Shown: positions 13,346 through 24,368, counted from the stretch's first letter. The stretch: DNA of 64,000 bases from Cryptomeria japonica (GCF_030272615.1 NC_081412.1:668057852-668121851); one strand, 5' to 3'. Numbers and translations are program-made. The notes: generated by a model from the sequence alone, not told the origin.

Positions 13346-13835
13346 TCCATTGTTTCTAAGTGAATCTCTTAAGGCACTGATTATGTATATTCCCCTTTGT
13401 AGATTGAAGAATTCTTATAGAAATATTAGCCATCCCAAGGAAGAAATATAGGAACGAGATCAAGCTCAAAAGGAATCCCATCATCCACTTCAGTAGACTG
13501 TTACATACAAAACTATTGTGGTTACAAAGAGAACAAGCGGTGAACAAGAAGTTAAATCCTAGTGTTAGGCCCAATATGGAAAGCTAATGTACTAAGAGGG
13601 GAGGGGTGAATTAGTACTCCAAAACTTTTCTTAAATAATAACTTTACTGTTATGCATAAACCGAATACTGTAGTAACATAAAATAAAGCTAAAACAAATA
13701 GATACCAATCATACATGATTCACTCCATGACACATATATTTTGGTTACGCAGAAACTCTTGGTTAGAGAGAAAAATTGAGGTGAGGATGGCACCCGCAAC
13801 TTCACTACTGCAATAATAAAGATGCTCGGTTAGAG

Positions 13836-15492
13836 TGTAACGTCATAAATTGTACGCACTTGCTAAAGCAGTACAATTTCACACCTAGTTTAGCACCCGC
13901 CTTGGCGCAGTTGCATTTTGCATTGCATTTCCCCTTTAGCACTTAATTAATCAAATTAATTAGGTCTAAAGGTTCTATTTCATCATCTTCCACATCATAA
14001 AGTCAGGCCCTTTCATTAAAGCGTGCCCCTTTCATTTTATTCCTCCAATACATCATCTAATCAAAAACCCTAATTAGGTCCTATTCTGAGCTTGGGGGCT
14101 TGATTTCAGGGGTCAAAACATCTCGAAATCACCTGTAACTTCGAGATTCTCTCTAAAATCATCATATCTGACAGCCCTGAAAATTTGGTGAAAAGTTTCC
14201 TGGACCATGGCGCCCGGAGTGCACACGGTCCCGGACATTTTTCCCAAAATTTTAGGAGCACGATCCAATCATAAAATAAAGCTTAACCCCAAGAAATTGG
14301 TGGGAGATTGAATCTCTAGGTTGGCCAAAAGATGAAATTACGACCTAGGGTTCATACATAAGAGCTCTCTTTCTTCAGTTGAAAGGATCCGAATTTTGTT
14401 TTTAGGAACCTCATATGCAGCGAAAGAGCAGATCTTTGAAGACTTCAACAACATTCAACATCCCTCTATCAAGAATTTATCAATTCCATTCATCCATTTA
14501 GGGCTTGGAAGACATTGAAGAACAATAGGAGATTACCGACTGAAGATTGGCTTGTACCCCTCCCTTGGGGGTTGGGTATGATTTCATGTTGTTTTCATGT
14601 CTTTGCATAAGATTCAATATCTCATTTATTCATGCTTTAGATCACTTTGCATCTTGATTTAGAGCATTTACATTATCATTCACAAGCAATTAGGGTTTAC
14701 TTTCTAGGTTGCTCTAGTTTGCTTACTTGCATTTTAGATCTTGCACACACACAAGGTATGCACACACATTACTTTTACAATACAACTTGGCTATTCGTGG
14801 AGGTGGAAATCACCGAAGTGGGGGTTTGACTAAGGAAAAACCCTATATAGTTGCCCAAACACCTTTTTCAGATACAAGTGCAGGTTTTGGGACTCGGACG
14901 ACGCCGCAGGTTGCAGATCCGGGAAAAGCAGGTTGAGACAACACCCCACACCAAATTGCAGAGCAAAAGACCAGGACAGGGGCATGGGGTGCCCTGGTCC
15001 TGCCAGGACAGGGGCGCTGGGCGCCCTGGTCCCTGGGACAGAGGCGCTGGGCGCCTTGGTCCTCCTGACAGACAACATTTTAGACAGTTTTTCAGAGTGC
15101 AAAACAGCAGTTTCAGGTGCAGTTCCGGGACAGAATCAAGACAGTGGCGCTCGCCCCCCCATCTCGAACATTTTCAGTCAAATTTTGACTCCGGGTACAC
15201 ATCTGCATTCTTGTTTTATCCTTGTTTTTACAGCTTTCCATTGTTTAAGTTCAATTCTGCAATCTTGTTGTTAGCTCATACTTGCATTTTAGGGCTAGGA
15301 ATTGAACTTGCATAATCTTACCTTTCAATTACAACAAAGGAATAGAAACCCTAATAGGTAGCCCGTGGCTCTCTCTTTCACAAAAAGAAGTAGCAAATTG
15401 TGTGATACCTCTAGGCTCTTTTGTATTCCGTAATGTGTGTCAAAAGGTAGGATTAGGGCATGATAACCTAGTCTCGCTTTTTCCCCCACACA
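13836..15492. mobile_element. Solo LTR S3 (1657 bp) nested in the E1 3' LTR
   Basis: Starts TGTAACGTCA and ends CCCCCACACA, with perfect TSDs tagag at 13831-13835 and 15493-15497. The uninterrupted E1 5' LTR (near 22332) shows a single tagag at the same point, which proves the insertion and its boundaries. No coding domain, primer site or second LTR lies inside. Confidence 0.93.
14971..15067. repeat. Three GC-rich imperfect palindromes, about 33-bp period
   Basis: Units start near 14971, 15003 and 15036. Each reads as a ggacag arm, a ggggcgctgggcgccc-like centre and a ctggtcct arm. They form a GC-rich island in S3. Confidence 0.85.
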
Positions 15493-16384
15493 TAGAGCTA
15501 CATGTTTAGCTATTTCTGATAGCTTACCCTATTAGGAGTAACAAGATCTATTAGATCTACCTTGCTAAAGGATTTCACAACACTTAATCTAAATGCTGCA
15601 CCTGGTTAGAGGCTTTACAATTTTATAGACTTGATTAGAGTCTTTTACCCTATTAGAGGTATCTCTTACAACTTCAAAATATTACAATAAGACTTTACAA
15701 ATATCTATAACTTTACATCTGAAATGCTATAGCAGATTCTATGTGCTTAGAATAAGATTACCTAGCTTGTAGCATACCTCGGTAACCCATATTGTAACTC
15801 AGTAAACCCTTTTGTTTACTTTATTCTTTGACTGTTCACTGATAACCTTCTCGGTGACCTCTGTGTCTTTGTAACAGTCTTCTTTCATGTATTCTGATGA
15901 TTTTTACATACATAACACATGTTGTATATATAGATCTCTTATGATGGTGATCTCATTCATTGCTTCAATCTTACAAACATGATTTCTCTAATGAATAACC
16001 ATGCAAAATATTTCATTGGCTAGATGACCTCAAAATCATACACAATCTATATGTGCAATTTCCAATGTAATAACGGTTAGATGTGCCTCGATCTTGTAAC
16101 ACATTTTCATGTGCATGTCCAGGTTCAATGTATCTGGTAAAACATTTCACTCGGTGAATATCAACTCGGTGAGTTAACTTTACTACTCGGTAGCCATGAA
16201 ACAATACTTGGTAAATAGCTCGGTGAATATTGCGTTCTTCGACTACTTTCTTCTGTAACCGACTAAACTGTTCATACCAACTTCTCTGTGTGTACCGATT
16301 GCATGATTTGATAGAGATAACCGACTAGAGTATATAGTATGACTTTGAATATAAAAACTAATGGCAATTTGATAAGTAGTAACA

Positions 16385-16745
16385 ATCTCCCCTTTTGACA
16401 TTAGTTGAGATGTTTGACAAAAACTACTTTCAAAGTCATAACTCAAAAATCTATATACTTGCAAAATGACTATACTTGACAATGTATACATAGTCAATAA
16501 AAGAGTATATGCAGATCTACTCCCCTTATCATTATTTTGTACATAACTCTGAATTTTACATGTTCGGTTTTGTTATGTGCTTGTGTGCTCTGAGTGCTCT
16601 ATATATTCTGCTCGGTATACTCCCCTTGTATACAATACTCAAAACTGTATTATCAAAACTGTATCACTCTCCAAATATAGCATTACTCCCCCTTTGTTGG
16701 GTATTACTCTCCTCTATGTAGTATCATAATATTACTCCCCCTTTT
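16385..16745 (-). other. E1 polypurine tract and four further PPT-like copies
   Basis: The tract adjoining the 3' LTR (16385-16396) reads AAAAGGGGAGAT on the minus strand, where plus-strand DNA priming is expected. Similar runs of the form aaggggagta recur near 16518, 16618, 16685 and 16734, all downstream of the ORF2 stop. Confidence 0.75.
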
Positions 16746-16762
16746 TGACAAACATCAAAAAC

Positions 16763-19700
16763 TTAATTTCCATTTGGAGGTGGTAACTGATCAAAAATAG
16801 TCTTATACTTGGTCCGGGCTTTGGTGAGAGCGACTGAGAGTGAATCCTTGACACTTTCCATTAATGAATTTTGTGCGTTAATATCAGCCAATAATGAAAT
16901 AAGGCCATCTAAAGTGCTTCCCTCTTGTGCAGTAGAGAGGTATGTGGCTCGGTTGAGCTATTCTTGGACATATGAAAGATGAGGAAGGAATAATGTCTGA
17001 AGGGTCATTATATCCATCCTGATTTTATGCTCCTCATTCCTAAGTTCTAACTATTGAGCCATGAGTTGTTGAAGCTTAGTATAAAAATTTTGAATAGAAT
17101 TTGGCTTGGTGGTCAACTTAGATGAGAGATCAGTGATCTCTTTCTCAATTGGATTAGTTTTATTTTTGATATCTTTAATGAATAAGGAAAATGTACACAA
17201 TTTCTAGAATAAATAAAGAATATGCTTGAGTTGAGGGGACAACTCAGCAATGAATTTGACAAGTTTTACCTTGCCAATAGCAATTGATTTCTATACTTCC
17301 TCTATCATTTTTGCTATAAGCTCTTTATCCTTGAGCTTGCTTAAGTACTCAGATGCATCAACTCCAGATGTTTCAATCTGATTTACGAGTTCATCCAATT
17401 GAATATGGATGGTTGTATTGGTTGACACTGTTGCTGAAGGTAGCATTTCTGTTAGTAGTGTCTTAACCTTTTGAAGTACTTTATTCTTCTTCTGTATGGC
17501 CAGTTGCTTCTCCTATTCACCCTTTGCTTTGCATAGTTCATCAAAATCAGTGAGTGCTTGCCCTTTCAATTTGGAGATGTCTACATTGGGCAATACGATC
17601 GGTTTAGACAAGTCAAATTTGAAACCACGCTTTCTCACCTTCTTCTCTTTTCCTTTGGTCAGAGGCACTAAGACAAGTGCTGGTGAGGCTTGTTGACCCT
17701 CAGTAGGTTGCTCGGTAGATGCAACACTTTGGTCGGTTCCAGTATCCGTTGTAGTGTCTTTTGGTGTCTCGGTGCTAGGGGTATCAGCTATAACATTTGC
17801 AGTGCTTGTCTGTGCTTGAGACGTCTGGTCTTTGGTTGTATCACCTGTAGCTTCAGATTTGTTACCTTCGGTGCCTTGCTCGGTGTCCTTCGGAGCTTCA
17901 GTTGAGACAGGTGGCTTCATCGGCGGATAAGGCTGAACTTGTTCTAAGACAGATTCACTAGAGACAAGTTTTGCATAGGTAGTGCCTTCAGTCATCTCCT
18001 GCTCCAGTGTTGCTTCATCCATTACATCTTCATCAATTTGTATAGTGTCAACCAGGTCTAGACCTTGCTCGATGACATCTGGATCTTGCTCGGTGACATC
18101 AACAATTTTAATTTGAGATTGTGCACCGACATCCTTTTGTTTGAAGATCTCCTACCATTGCTCTTTTGTCTCATTCTCCACATCAATGTATAGCCCGTTC
18201 ATCAATTTTAAGGCTCTTTGTTTCACAAGAAATTTAGAATTGTATGTGGTCAAATGCTCCTTGATTTCAACTATGGACATGTCAGGAAATAGATGGACTA
18301 GACTTCTTTCTCTTATTTGTCTCTCTGAGTCCATTGCATATTTCCATCTGTTATCAATGTGTAAGTAGAGTTCACTCGAAAGTGATTTTTCTAGTTCTAA
18401 TGGTGCTAACCGAAACTTCAGAAGTGTACAGATGACAGCTTCTTCAATCTGTCGCTTCTCATCATTATTCCTAGTCTCATACTTAACATATCTAAATCCT
18501 GCAAATCCATCGTATTCTTTAAGATTGGCACAAAAATTTTCAACACTGTGAATGTTTACCTTTTTTCTTTTCACAATCTAGAATTTGCTTGCATCATCAG
18601 ACTCTGTATCACTTGACTCTTTCGACAAAATGAGTCTCCAAGTAGATTTCTTGTAAGTTCTTGTTACCTTAGGAGTGGCAATAGTCTTTTGTTTCTTACT
18701 TGGTGATGCTGCAGATGCTCTAGTGTTTGGTCTCTTTGGTAGAGGAGTCGGTAGGGCCATTGAAGTGTCCTATTTCTTTCTTTTCAACACTTTTCCCTTA
18801 GGCAATTCGGTGCTTAGTGTTATGGCTACCTCTTTTGCTTTTGTCTCCTCTTCGGTAATGGCTAGAATGCCTTTGACAGGTGTGGAGGAAGACTCTTCTC
18901 CAAATTTCTCTGTTAATGCCTTAATCATCTTGGATGCCTTTCTTGTATCTTTGGGTACTACAATGTTCATCTTTACTTTTTCTTTCTTCTCTTCAAAGGT
19001 TCCATACCTTAGTTCAGTTGCATGCCTTGGTAGTGATAAATAGGCATCAATTTGTTGTTGTGTAATATCATAATCAATCTCATAACCCATTGGTTGCAAT
19101 GATTGAGTTCTTGGTTCAACAACATTTACATAACAATAATCAATGTCGACTTCAAAACATATATTGTCCTTGTATTTTTCGACCAGCTATGGTGGAATCC
19201 TGTACCTATTGTGCATTTTCGCTTGGAATTTGCTAAAGTAATCATCCATGATATCATTAAAGTTATCTCCTAACTTCTTGATAAAATCATTGATTTGATG
19301 GGTGATTGGTTGGTGTAGTTCCCAAACAACTTTACCGACAGAGGGAAAGAACTTCTCAAAGTAGAAAAACATACATACAAGCAATGAACCAAACTCTAGT
19401 GTATTTGACGAGTTGTTCTTCTTTGGCTTCCTTATTGTGTTCAGGTTCTCAAACAAGTTCTTCAGTAGTACTTCACACAAGTCTACTTTCATTCCCTTCT
19501 TCACTATTTTGTAGGCCAAGTCAACTACAACACATGGTACACGGTTTTCCCTTGTAGATTGGAAGAAATAGTAACCAATAACTCTAATTGCAAACTTTAG
19601 TTCTACATCAGTGAAATTATTCAATTTCAGTCCTCGATAATCAGATTCTACTCCAGTTCGACTGATTAGCTCCTTTTGTGGTATCATTTTCTGTGCACGT

Positions 19701-20143
19701 GTATGATCATAGATGGGATACCCGGTGATCAGGTGAATGACTTCCTTAGTGATCTTGAACGGTTTCTCTTGTAGCCACATGAAATCATCATGTACTCTGC
19801 TCAAGACAAACTTAACCCACCGGGGTTTGAACACACGGGGATAGATTAGGGCTTCAGTTAATCCCTTGATTTTGAGATGCTCAAATTTGCTATCTAGTTT
19901 GCCATCAGTGCAAAGTTCATCATATGTGTTACTAATCTCTACATGACCGAGTTCCTCAACACGGCATTTGGTGAAGAATCTGGCATCTTCCACTAACAAG
20001 AGTTGATCTCGGATGAGTGAAAATACAGTTTTGTCATCCGGTTCTGAGGCAACTTTGGGAGTTAAAGAATATTTCAGCGAGGGCTTCTCCACATTTTTGA
20101 CAACTATGATATTTTGGATCTTGGGCGCCATGGTAGGTTTCAA
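16763..20143 (-). pseudogene. E1 ORF2: large element-encoded protein of unknown function
   Basis: One frame of 1127 codons, broken by nine in-frame stops and no frameshift; all nine are TAG. From the ATG at 20143 (MKPTMAPKIQN): residues about 45-320 form a globular region with FKITKEVIHLITGYPI, RVIGYYFFQS, MFFYFEKFFPSVG and, past the first stop, DNICFEVDIDY and MGYEIDYD. A Lys/Pro-rich basic stretch follows (about 460-520), then a second conserved region with LYLHIDNRWKYAMDSERQI, then a Thr/Pro/Glu-rich linker (about 710-850), and last a charged, probably coiled region to the TAA. E2 carries a divergent homologue with all the main blocks. No known enzyme motif is visible. The N-terminal pattern recalls plant mobile or putative plant transposon domains, and the position recalls a Sirevirus env-like ORF; both are unproven. 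Confidence 0.85.
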
Positions 20144-20651
20144 GTAAGATTTGACAAATTATCCTTAGGGTTTACAAACGACTGATGCTTAACACTCAGT
20201 AGATAATAGCAATTTGACTAGATCGAAAACCAGCTTAACAATGAATAGATTGATGTAAATACCTCAAAATTTCTCTGTATGAAGTTTGATCGCTTTGATT
20301 AGCTCTGCTCTGCTTCTCGAAAACTTGGTGAATGAAAATGACCGTGAAAACACTTTTAAGTACTCAAAAATACCTTATCGGGCTCCGTGCAAGTTAGATC
20401 AAAATATTAAATGCACTTGGTTCACCTTTTACCGATTTACTTCTTTTTCTATTTTAACCGAGTAACCAACTTTCCTTTATTAACCGACTTGACAGGTTTC
20501 CTATATACACCGACATGACAGGTTTCCTATATATTACATAAACTGACTAATTGCATCTTAACTATGCAGATTCTAAATTTTGTACATAATAGAATAGGAA
20601 CTGTTATGATTTAACCTTTAGATAATGTAGTCCCTTCATACCTTTTCCTAA
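20144..20651. other. E1 ORF1-ORF2 spacer
   Basis: About 508 bp between the ORF1 stop and the ORF2 ATG. E2 has a spacer of about 480 bp in the same place. I see no further ORF in it. Confidence 0.6.
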
Positions 20652-22004
20652 TTAATTTGAAATAGGTGCACCTAACTCAGTAGGTAAGGTGCTTTCTTCA
20701 TCAGACATAATTTCCTTGTTTTTCCAAATCATCTTGAATTTCTCTTTTATTTCCTCAGTGTCTCTTCTAGGTTGATCTCTGTCGTCTCCAGCTAAATGTC
20801 CAGCTTTGTGACAATGAAAACATGCCATACCAGGATTTCTCCATGATCTCCAGTTGTTCATTCCAAACCTTATAAAACAGTTGGCACTAATATGTCCATA
20901 TCTTCCACAACATTTGCACCATATCCTTGTATTGTAATCCCATGGTACTGCTGCATATTGTCGGTAAGGATCTGGGTGAGTTTGGTAACCTCTAGTATTT
21001 GCTCGATGTGCAGACCACTTGTGGTTCTCTTGCTTAAGCCAGCACATCTTGGTACTATGTCCATATCTATTGCAGTTTCTACAAAATCCTTTGAATTTTG
21101 CCTTCTGATAATTGTTAACAGACTTTGTCCTACATTGATTAGATGTATGACCATATTTATTGCAATTGTAACAATAATCATTGGACTTAGTGACATTCGG
21201 TTGCTTACCTTTTCTGATTTGGCATATGTTGGCAGTATGACCTTGATTTCCACAGTAGTTGCAAATAGGCTTTTTCCTTTGGATGTTATTCCTATTTCCA
21301 GCTTGTTTTGATGATTCTCCTCTCTCAGTAGTATGAATTCCTTTCTCCGTAGAATCTTTTCCTTTGTAACTAAGTCCTGCTTCTTTGTAGGGTCATCTAG
21401 TAGTCAGTTGCTCATCCAACACCTTTTATTCTTCACAGCTCTTCTTCAGTGTTTCTTTGGATTTCTTCTCTATTTCAAGTTCATTGGTCAACCTTGATAC
21501 TTCAAGTTTCAATGCTTGATTCTCATCATCTTCCAAAATTGCTTCATGATGGGCATAACCTAATTGATTTGTCATATTTTGTTGAATCCCAATCAATCTT
21601 GTGATTTCATCATCCTTATCAGATACTAAAGCTTCAAGTTGTTGTTTCTCTCTCTCTAGATCTCTTACTTTGTCCTCAACTGTCTTCAATGCATCTAGGT
21701 TTTCAGTCATCTGTGTACCAAAATGTTCTTGTTCTCTTTTCATTGCTTTTATTTGATCAGCCAATGCTTTGTTCTTTTCTTTCAATATTCCAATCATTTC
21801 TTTAGTCTCTTCAGATATACTGTTCTCAGATGATGTCTCAATTTGTTCCACTAGCTCTTGAGAATCTTGCAAGTCATCAAATAATCTTCTCCTTACTTTT
21901 AGAGATTTTTGCATTTGCCTCTGCATGTTTGCAATCACTTGATTAGCATGATCCAATTCTTCTTGCAGATACACAATCCTCCGAGATTGTTTCTAGCCTT
22001 CCAT
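20652..22004 (-). pseudogene. E1 ORF1: gag-like coiled-coil protein with five zinc knuckles
   Basis: A single 451-codon frame with three in-frame stops (TAG, TAA, TGA). It starts MEG 63 bp inside the primer site, the same start as in E2 ORF1. Residues about 10-190 are heptad-rich coiled coil (EELDHANQVIANMQRQMQ, then LEREKQQLEALVSDKDDEI). Five CCHC-type knuckles follow: CNYCGNQGHTANIC, CYNCNKYGHTSNQC, CRNCNRYGHSTKMC, CKCCGRYGHISANC, and CFHCHKAGHLAGDD, which lacks the last cysteine. CCHC knuckles bind nucleic acid, so an RNA-packaging nucleocapsid role is likely. The DUF4219/UBN2 region of Copia gag (seen in E0) is absent, so it resembles the C-terminal half of a Sirevirus gag. Confidence 0.9.
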
Positions 22005-22052
22005 TGATAAGATCTTTCTCTTTAGGCTGTTAAACCCTTTTCCAAGATTCAA

Positions 22053-22066
22053 ACTCTGATACCAAT
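22053..22066 (-). other. E1 primer-binding site (initiator Met-tRNA)
   Basis: The minus strand reads ATTGGTATCAGAG at the LTR edge, matching the plant initiator-Met tRNA complement TGGTATCAGAGC for ten bases. Confidence 0.9.
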
Positions 22067-23224
22067 TGTTAGGCCCAATATGGAAAGCTAATGTACTGAG
22101 AGGGGAGGGGTGAATCAGTACTCCAAAACTTTTCTCAAATAATAACTTTACTATTATGCATAAACTGAATAGTACAGTAACATAAAATAAAGCTAAAACA
22201 AATAGATACCAATCATACATGATTCACTCCATGACACATATATTTTGGTTACGCAGAAACTCTTGGTTAGAGAGAAAAACTGCGGTGAGGATGGCACCCA
22301 CGACTTCACTACGCAATAATAAAGATGCTCGATTAGAGCTACATGTTTAGCTATTTCTGATAGCTTACCCTGTTAGGAGTAACAAGATCTATTAGATCTA
22401 CCTTGCTAAAGGATTTCACAACACTTAATCTAAATGTTGCACCTGGTTAGAGGCTTTACAATTTTATAGACTTGATTCGAGTCTTTTACCCTGTTAGAGG
22501 TATCTCTTACAACTTCAAAATATTACAATAAGACTTTACAAATATCTGCAACTTTACATCTGAAATGCTATAGCAGATTCTATGTGCTTAGAATAAGATT
22601 ACCTAGCTTGTAGCATACCTCGGTAACCCATATTGTCACTCGGTAAACCCTTCTGTTTACTCTGTTCTTCGACGGTTCACTATTAACCTTTTCATGACCT
22701 CTGTGTCTCTGTAACAGTCTTCTTTCATGCATTCTGATGATTTTTACATACATAACACATGCTGTATATATAGATCTCTTATGATGGTGGTCTCATTCAT
22801 TGCTTCAATCTTAGAAACGTGATTTCTTGAATGAATAACCATGCAAAATATTTCATTGGTTAGATGACCTCAAAATCATACACAATCTATATGTGCAATT
22901 TCCAATGTAATAACGATTAGATGTGCCTCGATCTTGTAACACGTTTTCATGTGCATGTCTAGGTTCAATGTATCTGGTTAAACGTTTCACTTAGTGAATA
23001 TCAACTCAGTGAGTTAACTTTACTACTCGGTAGCCATGAAACAATACTTGGTAAACAACTCAATGAATACTGCGTTCTGTGACTGCTTTCTTCTGTAACC
23101 AACTAAACTATTCATACCAACTTCTCTGTGTGTACCGACTGCATGATTCGGTAGAGATAACTGACTAGAGTATATAGTATGACTTTGAATATAAAAACTA
23201 ATGGCAATTTGATAAGTAGCAACA
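22067..23224 (-). repeat. 5' LTR of E1 (1158 bp, intact)
   Basis: Starts TGTTAGGCCC, ends AGTAGCAACA, followed by TSD cctag. It serves as the uninterrupted reference for the S3 insertion. Confidence 0.93.
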
Positions 23225-24347
23225 CCTAGCTCATCCTTGTTACCACAAAGAGGGAAACCATAATATCGCTGATAATTGCAATTTTGAGGGAAGGCTTGGA
23301 CTACACTTTTCATAAACAAGCGTCAACACCGCCATCAAGGGACACAATACATGTGGAGACTACAGGCGCAGTAACCTCTAAAGAAGACTCAATGTTCACA
23401 TGCAACAAGCGATAGCTAAGTGGAGTTCAAAAGCAATGACTTGCATATCGACTGCAAATCCCATCATTTTGTAATTTAGTCTTAGGCATAGTTTACTCAT
23501 AGAGTATAGGAGGTAAGACACTATAAATTTAATGAATTAGGCCATTTCGAGGGGGTCCAAAAATTGAAGATTGGAGGCCATAGTTAGAATTAGAAATATA
23601 TTAGGAGCAAGAAATTTTCTGGAACTTGGATGAAGATCATTCCAGATTCTCTTCCATTGCATTTTCCTGTTAAAGTAGCTGGAAGTAATTTGATGTAAGC
23701 AAAATTAGACATTCAATGTGACGAATCTACTAAATAATTGTCCTCATTCGAAGGCAAATATATGAACTTCAATTTGATTTCCTATTTACTTCAATTGTTT
23801 TTTATCATATGATGTATGTTTGATATTCATTTTATTCAATTCAACTTCCTGAGTCTAGAGAGAGTGTTGTTGGCATTGCTGCAATCTGCACATGTATATG
23901 GTGATTTTTGTTAATGTTAGTGTGCCTTAGTATTTCTTTCCATTGAATCTGGATTTATTAATATGTTAAATTGATGATTTGACATGTTAATGTATGACTA
24001 TCCCCATTTTCTCCACATTTAGTTGATATTATTGGATCGAATGTATGCCAAATGTTAATTATCTTCTTGCATTCCCTTTCTCTTTTATTATTTCTTTCTC
24101 ATTTGTTAGTTTAGATTTAGTTTTAGTTTTCTAAATTTTATGAATAAATTAGAAATATTTGAATTAGCAGACCCCTTAACAGGTACACCCACATCAACCA
24201 CCAAGTTACCCAACACTAACGTAACCCAAATACAAAGATCTTGGAGTCATCAATCTCTCAAGATTGATTAATTTTCAAGAGAGGTGGTAATGAGCGTTCA
24301 TGTTCTACCTACCTATTGGCGATTGTGTCAAAACACTCGTCAATAGA

Positions 24348-24368
24348 AGCGGTGCTAGAAGGAGGGCC
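24348..24368 (+). other. Candidate E5 primer-binding site
   Basis: gcggtgctagaaggagggcc follows the 5' LTR end. It resembles ggcgctagaaggaggg-type primer sites I recall from plant Ty3 elements, but I have not identified the tRNA. Confidence 0.45.

Larger units (their letters stand above)
13563..16384 (-). repeat. 3' LTR of E1, split by S3
   Basis: Starts TGTTAGGCCC and ends AGTAGTAACA. Without S3 and one TSD copy it is about 1160 bp, matching the 1158-bp 5' LTR. Confidence 0.93.
13563..23224 (-). mobile_element. E1: non-autonomous LTR element with two long ORFs and no pol
   Basis: A 9662-bp element, with LTRs 13563-16384 (3', containing S3) and 22067-23224 (5'), flanked by perfect TSDs cctag (13558-13562 and 23225-23229). 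Read on the minus strand the order is 5' LTR, Met-tRNA primer site, ORF1 (coiled coil and zinc knuckles), about 0.5 kb gap, ORF2 (about 1,126 codons), polypurine tracts, 3' LTR. No protease DSG/DTG, RT YxDD, RNase H or integrase motif is visible. The empty site survives in the E5 3' LTR near 29870. The two LTRs differ by only a few substitutions per 100 bp, so insertion is fairly young. Confidence 0.9.
12322..24346 (+). repeat. 5' LTR of E5 (about 2.36 kb, split by E1)
   Basis: It begins TGTTATGCCC. Excluding E1 and one TSD copy it is about 2358 bp, matching the 3' LTR at about 2379 bp. It contains a C-run near 12368, a degenerate repeat array (12425-13345) and a downstream unique part resuming at 23230. 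Confidence 0.7.

Noticed and set aside
12360-13560. CRISPR-like or satellite array
   Set aside because: Repeats are degenerate, with irregular spacing and no conserved spacer length, and lie inside LTRs of a plant retroelement.
14851-15315. Open frame of 154 codons within S3
   Set aside because: It crosses the GC palindromes, has no homologue I recognise and lies in a solo LTR.
16763-20143. TAG reassigned to glutamine or programmed readthrough in ORF2
   Set aside because: Nine read-through sites in one nuclear plant gene is implausible, and ORF1 and E2 also carry TAA, TGA and frameshifts. Decay explains it better.
20870-21253. Long frames on both strands overlapping E1 ORF1
   Set aside because: Shadows of the zinc-knuckle frame, which has five motif matches and homology to E2; these do not.
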